Of a stretch of DNA of 64,000 nucleotides, positions 56,055-64,000 are shown one piece after another. Source of the DNA: Propionibacterium sp. (lineage in GTDB: Bacteria; Actinomycetota; Actinomycetes; Propionibacteriales; Propionibacteriaceae); the NCBI GenBank assembly GCA_012517405.1, contig JAAYVB010000004.1:186001-250000 (forward strand). The letters are read 5' to 3'. Numbering within the stretch: position 1 is the stretch's first letter; every line of letters starts with the position of its first letter. Below the pieces are notes generated by a model. That model was not told the DNA's origin and ran no database searches. It saw nothing but the letters and a program-made list of their open reading frames with translations. Made by a program: the position numbers and the translations under genes.

Positions 56055-56756
56055 TCAATGCTGCCCGTAGACGTTCTGGTATCGGTCAAACAACGAATCG
56101 ATGTTCTCCTGGGCGATCGGGATGACATCACCCAACTGCTTGGCGATATGCACAGTTCGGGCCACCTCTTCCACCATGACCGCTGCCTTCACGGCGTCTT
56201 TCGCGTCCTGCCCGATGGTGAAGGGACCGTGATTCTGCATCAGAACAGCACGAGACCTCGATCCGGTGAGCGTCTCGACGATGCCGCGTCCGATGGAGTC
56301 GTCACCGATGATCGCAAACGGTCCCACCGGAATGTCACCGCCGAACTCGTCACCCATCATGGTCAGCACGCACGGAATGGGTTCACCGCGCGCTGCCCAC
56401 GCCGTGGCATAGGTGGAATGCGTGTGCACCACCCCACCGACCTGAGGCATGTGCCGATAGACGTAGGCGTGAGCGGCGGTATCGGATGACGGGGCCAGCC
56501 GGTCCGGGGTACCGTCGTCGATCTTCAGTCCATCCAACGTGCAGACCACCATGGTGTCCGCGTCGAGCTCATCGTAGGAGACCCCAGAGGGCTTGATGAC
56601 GAACAGATCCATGCCCGGTACCCGTTCCGAAACGTTGCCTGCGGTCCAGACCACCAGCTCCCAGCGAGGCAACTCTGCGTGCAGTTTCGCCACTCGTTCT
56701 CGGGTCGCCTGCACTGCGGCCTGTTGATCAGCAGTGAACTCTGACAACTTCAGCAT
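56055..56756 (-). CDS. araD: L-ribulose-5-phosphate 4-epimerase (second copy)
   Basis: 233 residues, strongly like the copy at 43116-43805: VWTAGNVSERVPGMDLFVIKPSGVSYDEL, zinc His set VVHTHSTYATAWAARGEPIPCVLTMMGDEFGG and AVLMQNHGPFTIG, then AFAIIGDDSIGRG-type PVGPFAIIGDDSIGRGIVETL. Same reaction expected. It is downstream of the canonical araB by seven bases, in the same direction. Together they make a second kinase/epimerase pair without its own isomerase. Confidence 0.93.
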   Translation of the reverse strand: MLKLSEFTADQQAAVQATRERVAKLHAELPRWELVVWTAGNVSERVPGMDLFVIKPSGVSYDELDADTMVVCTLDGLKIDDGTPDRLAPSSDTAAHAYVYRHMPQVGGVVHTHSTYATAWAARGEPIPCVLTMMGDEFGGDIPVGPFAIIGDDSIGRGIVETLTGSRSRAVLMQNHGPFTIGQDAKDAVKAAVMVEEVARTVHIAKQLGDVIPIAQENIDSLFDRYQNVYGQH

Positions 56757-56763
56757 CTGTGCC

Positions 56764-58401
56764 TCACGCTTCCTTCTGGATCTGGCGGAGCTTGTACATC
56801 ACGTCATTGCCACCGCGACCGAAGTAGTCGTGCAGCTTGACGTATTCGGCGTAGATCGGGTCGTATTGAAGCGCCCGCTCCTCGTTCGGCATGTACTGGT
56901 TCTCCACTTTCCCGCCCATGGCAGCCGAGGCGGCGAAGACATCTGGGTAAAGACCCGCGGCGACCGCGGCGTAGATCGCCGCTCCCAGGGCGGGCGCCTG
57001 CGTCGACGTAGCCGTCGAAAGCGGCCGGCGACAGATGTCGGCGTAGAGCTGCATCAGGAACGCGTTCTTGAGCAGTCCGCCGGCTGCCACGATCTCGGTG
57101 ATCTCCACACCGTGTGCCTCGAAGTTCTCGATGATCACGCGGGCGCCGAAGACAGTAGCCTCCAGCAGCGCACGGTACTGGTCTTCGGGCTTGGTGAGTA
57201 GCGTCTGCCCCAAGATCATCCCCGACAGGTTGGCGTCGGCCAAGATCGACCGGTTGCCGTTATGCCAGTCCAAGGCGAGCAGACCGTGCTGCCCGACCCG
57301 CTGCTCGGCGGCCTTCTCGCTGAGCAGTTCGTGGACGCTGATACCACGGTCGGCGGCTTCGGCCGCATAGCTTCCGGGCACACAATTGTCGACGAACCAC
57401 CCGAAGATGTCACCGACAGCCGTCTGGCCCGCCTCAAAACCCCACTTTCCTGGCACGATGCCGCCGAGAACCGTACCGAACACGCCGGGGACGTCCTTGT
57501 AGTCATTGCCCGAGACGACCCAGCAGACCGAGGTGCCCAAGATGCCCGTCAACTGCCCCGGTTCCACAGCCTCGACCGCAGGAGCAGTCACGTGAGCGTC
57601 GATGTTGCCGACTGCGACAACCACGTCGGTGCTCAGCCCGAGTTCGTCAGCCCACTGCTGGGTTAGGGTGCCAACTGGCTGCCCCAGCGGCTTGATCGGG
57701 GCGGACATCTTCTCTTCGAAGACATTGGCGAAGCCGGGGTTCAGCGCGGCCAAGAACTCCTTGGACGGGTAGGCACCGTCTTGATACATCCGCTTGTAAC
57801 CGGAGTCGCCTTCGGCGTAGACCAGATTGCCGGTCAGCATCCAGGGGATCCAGTCGAGCGCGTTCACGATGTGCGTGGCAGCGGCGTAGACCTCGGGAGC
57901 CTCTTCCAGGGTCTCCAACGCCTTGGGCAGCAGCAGCTCGCTGGACAGCACCCCGCCGTAGCGTCCCAGCCAGGGCTCATTGCGTTCTTGGGCCAGCTGG
58001 ACGATTCGGTCGGCCTGCGCCTGCCCGCCGTGGTGCTTCCACAGCTTGATCCATGCGTGCGGGTTGTCTTTGAACTCGTCCAGCTGGCACAGCGGCGTCC
58101 CCTTCTCGTCGGTCACCAGCACAGTGGCCGAAGTGTGGTCTAGCCCGATGCCCTTGACCTCGGCGGGGTCGATGCCGGCGTCGGCCACGGCGCTCGGGAT
58201 GCAGTGCCGCAGACAGTCGAGGTAGTCCTGAGGATCCTGCAGTGCGTAGTCGGCTGGCAGGGCGGTACCTGCGAGCTCACGGACGATCACCGCGTGCGGA
58301 TAGTCCAAAACCCCCGCACCCTTCTCCTCCCCGGTTTGCGCATCGACCACGATGGCCCGCGCTGACAGGGTGCCGAAGTCCATTCCAATTACGTAGCTCA
58401 T
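56764..58401 (-). CDS. araB: L-ribulokinase AraB (canonical)
   Basis: 545-residue FGGY kinase of the E. coli AraB class: MSYVIGMDFGTLSARAIVVDAQTGEE, GIGLDHTSATVLVTDEKGTPLCQL, NPHAWIKLWKHHGGQAQADRI, DWIPWMLTGNL, and EIVAAGGLLKNAFLMQLYADI with ATP-site GGxxKN. It phosphorylates L-ribulose (and often D-ribulose or ribitol). I begin at ATG 58401 (AAGGGG eight bases upstream) rather than the longer frame at 58419. It and araD2 form an operon divergent from araM. Confidence 0.93.
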   Translation of the reverse strand: MSYVIGMDFGTLSARAIVVDAQTGEEKGAGVLDYPHAVIVRELAGTALPADYALQDPQDYLDCLRHCIPSAVADAGIDPAEVKGIGLDHTSATVLVTDEKGTPLCQLDEFKDNPHAWIKLWKHHGGQAQADRIVQLAQERNEPWLGRYGGVLSSELLLPKALETLEEAPEVYAAATHIVNALDWIPWMLTGNLVYAEGDSGYKRMYQDGAYPSKEFLAALNPGFANVFEEKMSAPIKPLGQPVGTLTQQWADELGLSTDVVVAVGNIDAHVTAPAVEAVEPGQLTGILGTSVCWVVSGNDYKDVPGVFGTVLGGIVPGKWGFEAGQTAVGDIFGWFVDNCVPGSYAAEAADRGISVHELLSEKAAEQRVGQHGLLALDWHNGNRSILADANLSGMILGQTLLTKPEDQYRALLEATVFGARVIIENFEAHGVEITEIVAAGGLLKNAFLMQLYADICRRPLSTATSTQAPALGAAIYAAVAAGLYPDVFAASAAMGGKVENQYMPNEERALQYDPIYAEYVKLHDYFGRGGNDVMYKLRQIQKEA

Positions 58402-58443
58402 CGCGATGCCCCTTCGCATTCAGGAAAGCCGGACGGTGGCTCA

Positions 58444-58492
58444 ATCGACCACTCAGGACCTCCCCGGAGCCTATCATTGGAGCGATCGACCA
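58444..58492. promoter_or_regulatory. Direct repeat ATCGACCA in the araB-araM divergent region
   Basis: ATCGACCA at 58444-58451 and 58485-58492, 41 bp apart (about four helical turns). The 167-bp gap holds both promoters. The AAATGTTATCGTT operator of the first arabinose cluster is absent here, so a different regulator is likely. Support is weak. Confidence 0.3.
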
Positions 58493-58568
58493 TCCGACGC
58501 TCGCAGGCATTCGACTGGACTCCAGTTACCGAGAGCCAGCCCCGTAAACCACGAAAGGGAACCGACCA

Positions 58569-59951
58569 ATGACGAAGCTCATCGATCAGGCACTAGAGCG
58601 GGCCACCGACACCAAGGCAATCGTGACTGGCCGGGGCGTGGTTGATCAGACCGGGAGAATCTTCACCAGCACCTTCGGCGATGTCGCATGCATCCTGGTC
58701 GCCGATGAAAACACCTGGGGTGCCGCTGGCGAGCAGGTCAAGGCGTCCTTAGAGGCGGCTGGTGTCAAGATGCTGGAGCCCTACATCTTCCCCGGAACCC
58801 CTACCCTCTACGCGGGCTACGAGAACGTCGAGAAGCTCCGCGAACACCTCAAGGGTGTGGACGCGGTCGCCTGCTCGATCGCTTCCGGCACTCTGAACGA
58901 CATCACGAAACTCGCTTCCGGCGAGTTGGGTCGTCCCTACATGAACGTCTGCACCGCCGCATCCATGGATGGCTATGCCGCCTACGGTGCCTCGATCACC
59001 CGCGACGGGTTCAAGATCACCCGCGACTGCCCCGCACCGGCAGCGCTGGTCGCCGATCTGGACATCATGGCTGCCGCCCCCAAACGGTTGACCGCTATCG
59101 GCTATGGCGACCTGATCGAGAAGATCCCAGCGGGCGCCGACTGGCTGGTCGCCGACGAACTGGGCAGCGAAGCAGTTCGCAACAACGTCTGGGATTTGGT
59201 GCAACCACCATTGATGGATGCGCTGAGCGATCCCGAGGGGCTGGCGTCAGGTGATCCGGAAGCCATCGGACGACTCGCCGAGGAACTCATCTTGTCGGGC
59301 CTGGCAATGCAGGCGATGCAGTCTTCGCGTCCCGCCTCGGGGGCGGGCCACAACTTCTCTCACCAGTGGGAGATGGAGGGGCACGGCCTTGATTGGGAAC
59401 CCCCGTTGAGCCATGGCAACAAAGTCGGCATCGGCACGGTGGCGTCCTCAGCCGTCTACGATCTACTGGCCAACCTAGACGTGGCAGCGGTTGACCCCGA
59501 CAAGCGCGCCGCTGAGTGGCTAACCCCCGAACAGAACGACGAGCGGGTGGCTGCCCTGCAACCGATTCCGGCGATTCGTGACGCCGCGCTGGCGCAGTCA
59601 CGCGCCAAGTACGTGCCCCGCGAGCAGGCAGCCGCTCGCGTCCAACTGATCAAGGACCATTGGGACACCGTGCTGGAGCGAGTGGCCCCACAGGTGGTGC
59701 CGGCTCGCGAGATCGCGGACATGTTGCGCCGCGTGGGTGCGCCCTACCATCCGGCGCAGATCGACATCGACCTAGCGAAGCTGCGGACGACCTACTACCA
59801 GTCACAGACCATTCGCAGCCGCTACACCATCATGGATGCGCTGTTCGAGTTGGGTTTGCTGGACGAGGTGGTCGAGAAGCTGTTCGCTCCCGGTGGCTAC
59901 TGGGCCGAGACGCCTGTGCCTACCGAAGGCTCGATCAAACCGGCCCAGTAA
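58569..59951 (+). CDS. araM: AraM-like sn-glycerol-1-phosphate dehydrogenase family protein
   Basis: 460 residues of the G1PDH (AraM/EgsA) family, iron-type alcohol dehydrogenase-like. Metal ligands: Asp in TAASMDGYAAYGAS near 135, His in GAGHNFSHQWEM near 260, and His in PLSHGNKVGIGTV near 278; nucleotide GSGTLND-type ASGTLNDITKLA near 115. Bacillus AraM, encoded in an arabinose operon, makes sn-glycerol 1-phosphate from dihydroxyacetone phosphate. In this context a sugar or polyol-phosphate dehydrogenase is equally possible. ATG 58569 follows GAAAGGGA. Divergent from araB2-araD2 and convergent with a kinase. Confidence 0.85.
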   Translation: MTKLIDQALERATDTKAIVTGRGVVDQTGRIFTSTFGDVACILVADENTWGAAGEQVKASLEAAGVKMLEPYIFPGTPTLYAGYENVEKLREHLKGVDAVACSIASGTLNDITKLASGELGRPYMNVCTAASMDGYAAYGASITRDGFKITRDCPAPAALVADLDIMAAAPKRLTAIGYGDLIEKIPAGADWLVADELGSEAVRNNVWDLVQPPLMDALSDPEGLASGDPEAIGRLAEELILSGLAMQAMQSSRPASGAGHNFSHQWEMEGHGLDWEPPLSHGNKVGIGTVASSAVYDLLANLDVAAVDPDKRAAEWLTPEQNDERVAALQPIPAIRDAALAQSRAKYVPREQAAARVQLIKDHWDTVLERVAPQVVPAREIADMLRRVGAPYHPAQIDIDLAKLRTTYYQSQTIRSRYTIMDALFELGLLDEVVEKLFAPGGYWAETPVPTEGSIKPAQ

Positions 59952-59974
59952 TCCCTGGCGCTATCGACAAAACG

Positions 59975-60010
59975 TGCGGGCCGGCCCAGCAGTTGCTGAG
60001 CCGGCCCGCA
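59975..60010. terminator. Bidirectional terminator between araM and an FGGY kinase gene
   Basis: Stem TGCGGGCCGGC (59975-59985) with GCCGGCCCGCA (60000-60010); inner CAGCA/TGCTG continues the stem after one mismatch. Lies between converging genes. Confidence 0.75.
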
Positions 60011-60017
60011 GCTTCTC

Positions 60018-61541
60018 TCAGTTCAGCGGATGCTTTCGAGCAAATTCGTACTGGGCGTCGAAGATGCCCTCCAGCTGCTGGTAGACAGTGTTCTGGATCT
60101 CGCCGAGCTCCAGATAGATCTGGTGGTTGTCCATATCTGGTTCGGTCGTCGCCCCTTGGGTCGTCATGGCCTTAGCCGCGGCCTGGACCGACTCGTGCAC
60201 TCCGGTGGCCGTCATGGCCATCACCGCAGCGCCCATCGCCGACGCCTCGTCGATGGGGCACTCGGTCAGCGGAACACCCACGGCGTCTGCCATGATCCCC
60301 CGCCACAACGGCGAGCGCTGCCCGCCGCCGACTGCGGTCAAGGTGGTCAGCGGCACGCCAGTGGTCTTCTGCAGCCCTGCCAGGTTCCGGGCCATCTCGA
60401 TGCTGATGCCCTCCAGGACGGACCGGTACAGCTCAGCCCGACCGTAGGAGCCGGCCAGGCCGACGATGGCACCGTGCGCGACCGGGTTCCAGTGCGGGGA
60501 TTGCACAGCATTCCAGTAAGGCAGGGTGACCAGCCCGCCACAGCCGACCGCGACAGCGCTGGCGGCCTCCTCCAGTGCCGGATCCGGGCGACCCTTGAGC
60601 ACCGGATCGCCCAGCTTCTCGCGGAACCAGCCAGCAAGGTAGGCGCCCGAGTTCTGCACGATCTCCAGCACGTACTGACCAGGGATGCCCGCTGCGTCAG
60701 TGCGGAAGACATCGGCATGTTCATAGCTGGCGCTGTGCACCCCAGCCACCAGTGCGGTGCCCATGTTGAGGTACGCCTCGTCTGGGCCGATCGCCCCAAC
60801 ACCGAGTGCGGCGGCTTGGCCATCGCCGCAGGACGCCACCACCGAGACCTGCTGGTCAAGTCCCCAGCCTTGGCTGACCTCGCGCTTCACCACGTCGATG
60901 ACTGAAGCCGCCGGCACCAACTCGGGCAGTTGAGCGCGATCGAGGCCGGCGTGGCCGAGCATCAGGTCTGACCAGGTTAGCTTGGCCATGTCGAACAACC
61001 CCAAGCTGTCGGCAGTCGCCGCAGAGTCGACCCAGCGTCCGGTCATGGCATGCACCAGATAGGCGTGTACTCCGACCAGCTTGGCGGCGCGACGCAGCAC
61101 TTCCGGCTCGTGGTCGGCGAGCCAGGCGATCTTGTAGACCGAGGGTGTGACATCGGGTTGGAAGCCGGTCAGTTGATGCACCGCCTCGGTGCCGAAGCGA
61201 CGCACCTGGTCGGCTGCGCGGCCATCGAGCCAGATAATGCCGGGACGCAGCGGCTCGCCATCGTCGTCGACCAATGCGAACGTCTGGCGTTGAATGGTTG
61301 CGCAGACATGTGTGATACGCGCTTGATCGTCAAGAGACAGTGCGGCCACGGCTTTGGCGATCGCCGAATTGGTGCTGAGCCACCAGTCGCGGGGATCCTG
61401 CTCATAGAAGTCGACCCGGGGCGTGTGCAACTCGAACTCGGCTTTGCCTTGGGCAAGGACCGAGCCGGTCTCATCGACGATGATCGCCTTGCTGCTCGTG
61501 GTGGAGCTGTCGACTCCGATGACCAGTGGTGAATCAGGCAT
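60018..61541 (-). CDS. FGGY-family carbohydrate kinase
   Basis: 507-residue sugar kinase of the xylulokinase/gluconokinase-like group. LVIGVDSSTTSSKAIIVDETGSVLAQG at the N-terminus (phosphate loop), QRQTFALVDDDGEPLRPGIIWLDGRA, the FGGY-C motif PYWNAVQSPHWNP region and SVLEGISIEMARNL with AVGGGQRSPLWRGIMAD (ATP-side Gly loop). The sugar is not certain: by neighbours a pentulose or polyol-derived ketose. ATG 61541 has AGGAGG seven bases before it. It is last of a minus-strand run sir2-AKR-ilvA-kinase. Confidence 0.85.
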   Translation of the reverse strand: MPDSPLVIGVDSSTTSSKAIIVDETGSVLAQGKAEFELHTPRVDFYEQDPRDWWLSTNSAIAKAVAALSLDDQARITHVCATIQRQTFALVDDDGEPLRPGIIWLDGRAADQVRRFGTEAVHQLTGFQPDVTPSVYKIAWLADHEPEVLRRAAKLVGVHAYLVHAMTGRWVDSAATADSLGLFDMAKLTWSDLMLGHAGLDRAQLPELVPAASVIDVVKREVSQGWGLDQQVSVVASCGDGQAAALGVGAIGPDEAYLNMGTALVAGVHSASYEHADVFRTDAAGIPGQYVLEIVQNSGAYLAGWFREKLGDPVLKGRPDPALEEAASAVAVGCGGLVTLPYWNAVQSPHWNPVAHGAIVGLAGSYGRAELYRSVLEGISIEMARNLAGLQKTTGVPLTTLTAVGGGQRSPLWRGIMADAVGVPLTECPIDEASAMGAAVMAMTATGVHESVQAAAKAMTTQGATTEPDMDNHQIYLELGEIQNTVYQQLEGIFDAQYEFARKHPLN

Positions 61542-61611
61542 GGCATACCTCCTCGTGCGGGTTGGTGGCAGCCTACCGTCCGGCCGCCGCCCGGCATGAC
61601 GTTTGCCTGGA

Positions 61612-62856
61612 TCAGACCAGGAAGCGATAGAACGGGCTCTCGGGGTCGATCACCTCGACCTGCAGCTGGGAGTGCGCCATCCGACGTAACAACTCGTCCA
61701 ACGAACCCGGGTTACCCAATTCGATACCGACGAGCGCGGGCCCCACCTCCCGGTTGCTCCGCTTGACATACTCGAACAATGTGATGTCGTCGTCCGGCCC
61801 GAGGACCGCATCTAGGAAGCGCCGCAGCGCGCCGGGTTCCTGAGGGAACTGCACCAAGAAATAGTGCTTGCGTCCTTCGAAGACCAGCGACCGCTCCACG
61901 ATCTCGGAGTATCGGGAGACATCGTTGTTGCCGCCGCTCACGATCGCCACCACCGTCTGACCGGACTCGACTGATACCTGCGTTCGCAGCGCTGCTGACG
62001 CGAGCGCCCCAGCAGGTTCAGCGATCACACCATCGGTCTGATACAGGTCGAGCATCTCAGTGCAGATCTGCCCCTCCGCCACGGTGGCCCATTCGCAGCC
62101 CTTTTGTTGGATGATCGGTAGCGTCAGTGTCCCTGCTGTGCGCACCGCCACCCCGTCGGCGAATGTGTCTATGTGGTCGAGTCGCACCGGGTGGCCTGCC
62201 CAGAGCGCCGCCTGCATGCTGGCTGCGCCTGCCGGCTCAACACCGATCACCCGGGTTGCCGGCCAACGCTCGCGTATCCAGGCCAAGCACCCGGCCAGCA
62301 GTCCGCCGCCGCCAACCGGCACCAACAGCACGTCGGGCGCCATCCCGATCTGATCGACGATCTCGGGGGCGACTGTGCCCTGACCCGCGATGGTGCGCAG
62401 ATCGTCGAATGCGTGTACCTTGACCGCGCCGGTCGACTCAGCCTCCGCCGCTGCCGCGGCCGCCGCTTCGTCGTAACTGTTGCCGACGAAGACCAATTCG
62501 ATCCACTTGCCGCCCAACGCCAGCATTCGATCGCGCTTCTGTCGCGGAGTGGTCGTCGGGCAGAAGACGCGTCCCTTGATACCCAAGTGCGCGCAGGCAT
62601 AGGCGACGCCCTGGCCATGGTTGCCGGCGGAGGCGCAGATCACGCCCGCGGCTCGCTCGCTGGCACTCAACGTGCTCATGAAGTGGTAGGCGCCTCGCAG
62701 CTTGTAGGAACGTACTGGCTGCAGGTCTTCGCGCTTCAGCAGCACCTCAGCCCCGGTCATCTCGCTGAGGCGGTCGTTGCGGATCAGTTCGGTGCGTCTG
62801 GCTACCCCGGCAAGGTTCGCGGCAGCAGTCTCTATGTCGGCAGCACGCAAGGTCAC
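61612..62856 (-). CDS. ilvA: Threonine ammonia-lyase (threonine dehydratase)
   Basis: PLP enzyme turning threonine into 2-oxobutyrate for isoleucine or, in anaerobes, propionate metabolism. 414 residues: PLP-Lys in VRSYKLRGAYHFMS near residue 53, GNHGQGVA near 79, the phosphate cup VGGGGLLAGCLA near 187 and a C-terminal regulatory ACT-like part (HYFLVQFPQEPGALRRFL, SPFYRFLV). This short biosynthetic/catabolic fold has one regulatory domain. GTG 62856; GGGG nearby is weak as a ribosome site. The kinase gene follows 70 bp later. Confidence 0.92.
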   Translation of the reverse strand: MTLRAADIETAAANLAGVARRTELIRNDRLSEMTGAEVLLKREDLQPVRSYKLRGAYHFMSTLSASERAAGVICASAGNHGQGVAYACAHLGIKGRVFCPTTTPRQKRDRMLALGGKWIELVFVGNSYDEAAAAAAAEAESTGAVKVHAFDDLRTIAGQGTVAPEIVDQIGMAPDVLLVPVGGGGLLAGCLAWIRERWPATRVIGVEPAGAASMQAALWAGHPVRLDHIDTFADGVAVRTAGTLTLPIIQQKGCEWATVAEGQICTEMLDLYQTDGVIAEPAGALASAALRTQVSVESGQTVVAIVSGGNNDVSRYSEIVERSLVFEGRKHYFLVQFPQEPGALRRFLDAVLGPDDDITLFEYVKRSNREVGPALVGIELGNPGSLDELLRRMAHSQLQVEVIDPESPFYRFLV

Positions 62857-62875
62857 TGCCCCATTGTGACCTAAC

Positions 62876-63721
62876 TCAGCGGTCGCCGAGTTCTACTCGA
62901 TCGGGATGGGACCCAACGCGGCGGTTCCGGTCGAGTGCGTCGAGGCTCGCCATCTGCTGAGCCGACAACTCGAAGTCGAAGACGTCGGCGTTCTGGATCA
63001 TCCGTTCGCGGTGCGCGGACTTCGGGATCACGACCAACCCGTGCTGAAGGTGCCACCGGATGACGACCTGCGCCGCCGTGCGTCCGACCTGCTCGGCAAG
63101 CTCACAGACCACCGGGTCTTGCAGCAGAACGCCCCGTGCCAGCGGTGACCACGACGCGGTGACGATACCCAACTCGGCATGCAGCCCCACCAGCGGACGC
63201 TGGGCGAGGTAGGGATGTAACTCGACCTGGTTGAGCGCGGGCGCCACCCCGGTTGCGTCGATGATTGCGCGCAGGTGGTGCTCCTGGAAGTTCGAGGTAC
63301 CGACCGCGCGACACCTGCCGTCCGCTTCGAACTCGAGCATCGTCTGCCAGGTCTCGACGTAGTTGGTGGTCTTCGCCATCGGCCAGTGAATCAGAAACAG
63401 GTCGATCTGTTCGATCCGCAGATCGTCGAGGGTCTTCGCGAACGCCTCGCGTGCGGCCTGCGGCTCATGGTACGGGTTGTTCAGCTTGCTGGTGATGAAG
63501 ACCTCATCACGGGGCAGACCGCTGTCGGCGATCGCGGCGCCAACCTGGGCCTCGTTGCCGTACATCTCGGCGGTATCTATGTGCCGATAGCCGACCTCCA
63601 GCGCCTCTCGAACCGCGCGGTAAGCGTCCGGGGGCGCCACCTTGTAGGTGCCGTAACCGAGTTGCGGAATCAGTACCCCGCTGCGCAACTGAATGACTGG
63701 GGACGGTAGAGCGTTTGCCAT
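62876..63721 (-). CDS. Aldo/keto reductase
   Basis: 281 residues of the AKR superfamily, 2,5-diketo-gluconate-reductase-like group: Asp-Tyr pair in HIDTAEMYGNEAQVGAAI near residue 48, Lys in EVFITSKLNNPYHEPQAA near 78, His in IDLFLIHWPM near 110, then FKSAHRERM-type NADPH loop (VVIPKSAHRERMIQN near 255). It reduces aldehydes or ketones with NADPH. ATG 63721 has GGAGG seven bases upstream; GTG 63727 overlaps the stop of the preceding gene by four bases and is the alternative. Sugar-related substrates are plausible by context. Confidence 0.9.
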   Translation of the reverse strand: MANALPSPVIQLRSGVLIPQLGYGTYKVAPPDAYRAVREALEVGYRHIDTAEMYGNEAQVGAAIADSGLPRDEVFITSKLNNPYHEPQAAREAFAKTLDDLRIEQIDLFLIHWPMAKTTNYVETWQTMLEFEADGRCRAVGTSNFQEHHLRAIIDATGVAPALNQVELHPYLAQRPLVGLHAELGIVTASWSPLARGVLLQDPVVCELAEQVGRTAAQVVIRWHLQHGLVVIPKSAHRERMIQNADVFDFELSAQQMASLDALDRNRRVGSHPDRVELGDR

Positions 63722-63723
63722 GG

Positions 63724-64000
63724 TCACACCTCCGTGGCCAGTCTAGTCAGAGCCGGGCCGACAGCCATGTCGAGGCGGATCGCCGCCAGGTCGTCCGCGC
63801 GAGTCGCCCCGTGGTTGATGATGATCACCGGTTTGCCCTGCTTGGCCATGCTCCTGGCGAAACGCAGACCCGACATCACAGTCAGACTCGATCCGGCTAC
63901 CAACAGTGCGCCCGCACCCGCGCACCAACTGGTCGCGACATCCACGCGGTGCTTAGGTACTGCTTCACCAAAGAAGACCACATCGGGTTTCAGGATGCCA
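63724..64000 (-). CDS. Sir2-family NAD-dependent protein deacylase (5' partial)
   Basis: C-terminal 91 residues or so of a sirtuin: GILKPDVVFFGEAVPKHRV, the Rossmann-side AGALLVAGSSLTVMSGLRFARSMAKQGKPVIIINHGATRADDLAAIRLDMAVGPALTRLA. GILKPDVVFFGE and GSSL/NxG (INHG) are sirtuin NAD-site marks; the zinc Cys pairs and catalytic His lie past base 64000. It would remove acyl groups from lysines using NAD. Its stop is three bases before the AKR ATG. First gene in the minus-strand run. Confidence 0.85.
   Translation of the reverse strand, partial: GILKPDVVFFGEAVPKHRVDVATSWCAGAGALLVAGSSLTVMSGLRFARSMAKQGKPVIIINHGATRADDLAAIRLDMAVGPALTRLATEV

Overview
The window reads as chromosomal DNA of a high-GC Gram-positive actinobacterium, most likely in or near the Propionibacteriaceae. 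That placement is an inference from gene content: CarD, a MarP-like CvpA-protease fusion, an MprAB-like two-component pair, a DUF222/13E12-type HNH protein, a branched-chain 2-oxoacid dehydrogenase operon, a long pyruvate:ferredoxin oxidoreductase, and many start codons that sit 6-7 nt after a TANNNT -10 hexamer with no Shine-Dalgarno (leaderless messages). About 58 genes are supported. I found no rRNA, convincing tRNA, CRISPR array, phage region or transposase. The first gene (carD) and the last (sir2-type deacetylase) are cut by the window edges.

Layout. 1-9 kb: carD, marP-like protease, type II NADH dehydrogenase, L-lactate dehydrogenase, an S51-family peptidase followed by response regulator and histidine kinase, and divergent ornithine carbamoyltransferase. 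9-16 kb: E1alpha-E1beta-E2 of a branched-chain 2-oxoacid dehydrogenase behind a repeat/palindrome operator, alanine racemase, EcsC, citrate synthase. 16-25 kb: aat, a frameshifted four-carbon acid sugar kinase converging on an HNH endonuclease gene whose promoter carries tandem LexA-like boxes, a Fpg/Nei glycosylase, a 381-bp direct duplication bracketing a lipoprotein gene, a UspA-like gene, pheA, a diacylglycerol kinase-like gene. 25-36 kb: serS, a beta-CASP nuclease, then a redox cluster (FtsX-type permease with an FTR1-like extracytoplasmic domain, ABC ATPase, FMN-binding lipoprotein, ApbE, zinc-ribbon thioredoxin, Memo, AMMECR1, radical SAM enzyme, FKBP). 36-39.7 kb: dnaB with a cluster of DnaA-box-like sequences upstream, and corA preceded by a 10-codon proline-containing leader peptide whose ribosome-binding site lies in a perfect hairpin.

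39.7-64 kb is mainly carbon metabolism: pyruvate oxidase; an araK-type kinase/araD/araA operon divergent from an aldose epimerase and LacI-family regulator across a pair of 13-bp inverted operators; a csoR-copZ-copA copper operon; a DHOD-like protein paired with pyruvate:ferredoxin oxidoreductase; a second araD with a canonical araB, divergent from araM (glycerol-1-phosphate dehydrogenase family); another FGGY kinase, threonine ammonia-lyase, an aldo/keto reductase and the partial deacetylase.

The genes fit a facultatively anaerobic fermenter with flexible pyruvate metabolism (LDH, PoxB, PFOR, citrate synthase) and redundant pentose use. The observations I rate highest are the corA leader, the FTR1-like/FtsX plus flavinylation plus AmmeMemoRadiSam cluster, the LexA-like boxes on the leaderless HNH promoter, and the duplication around the lipoprotein gene.
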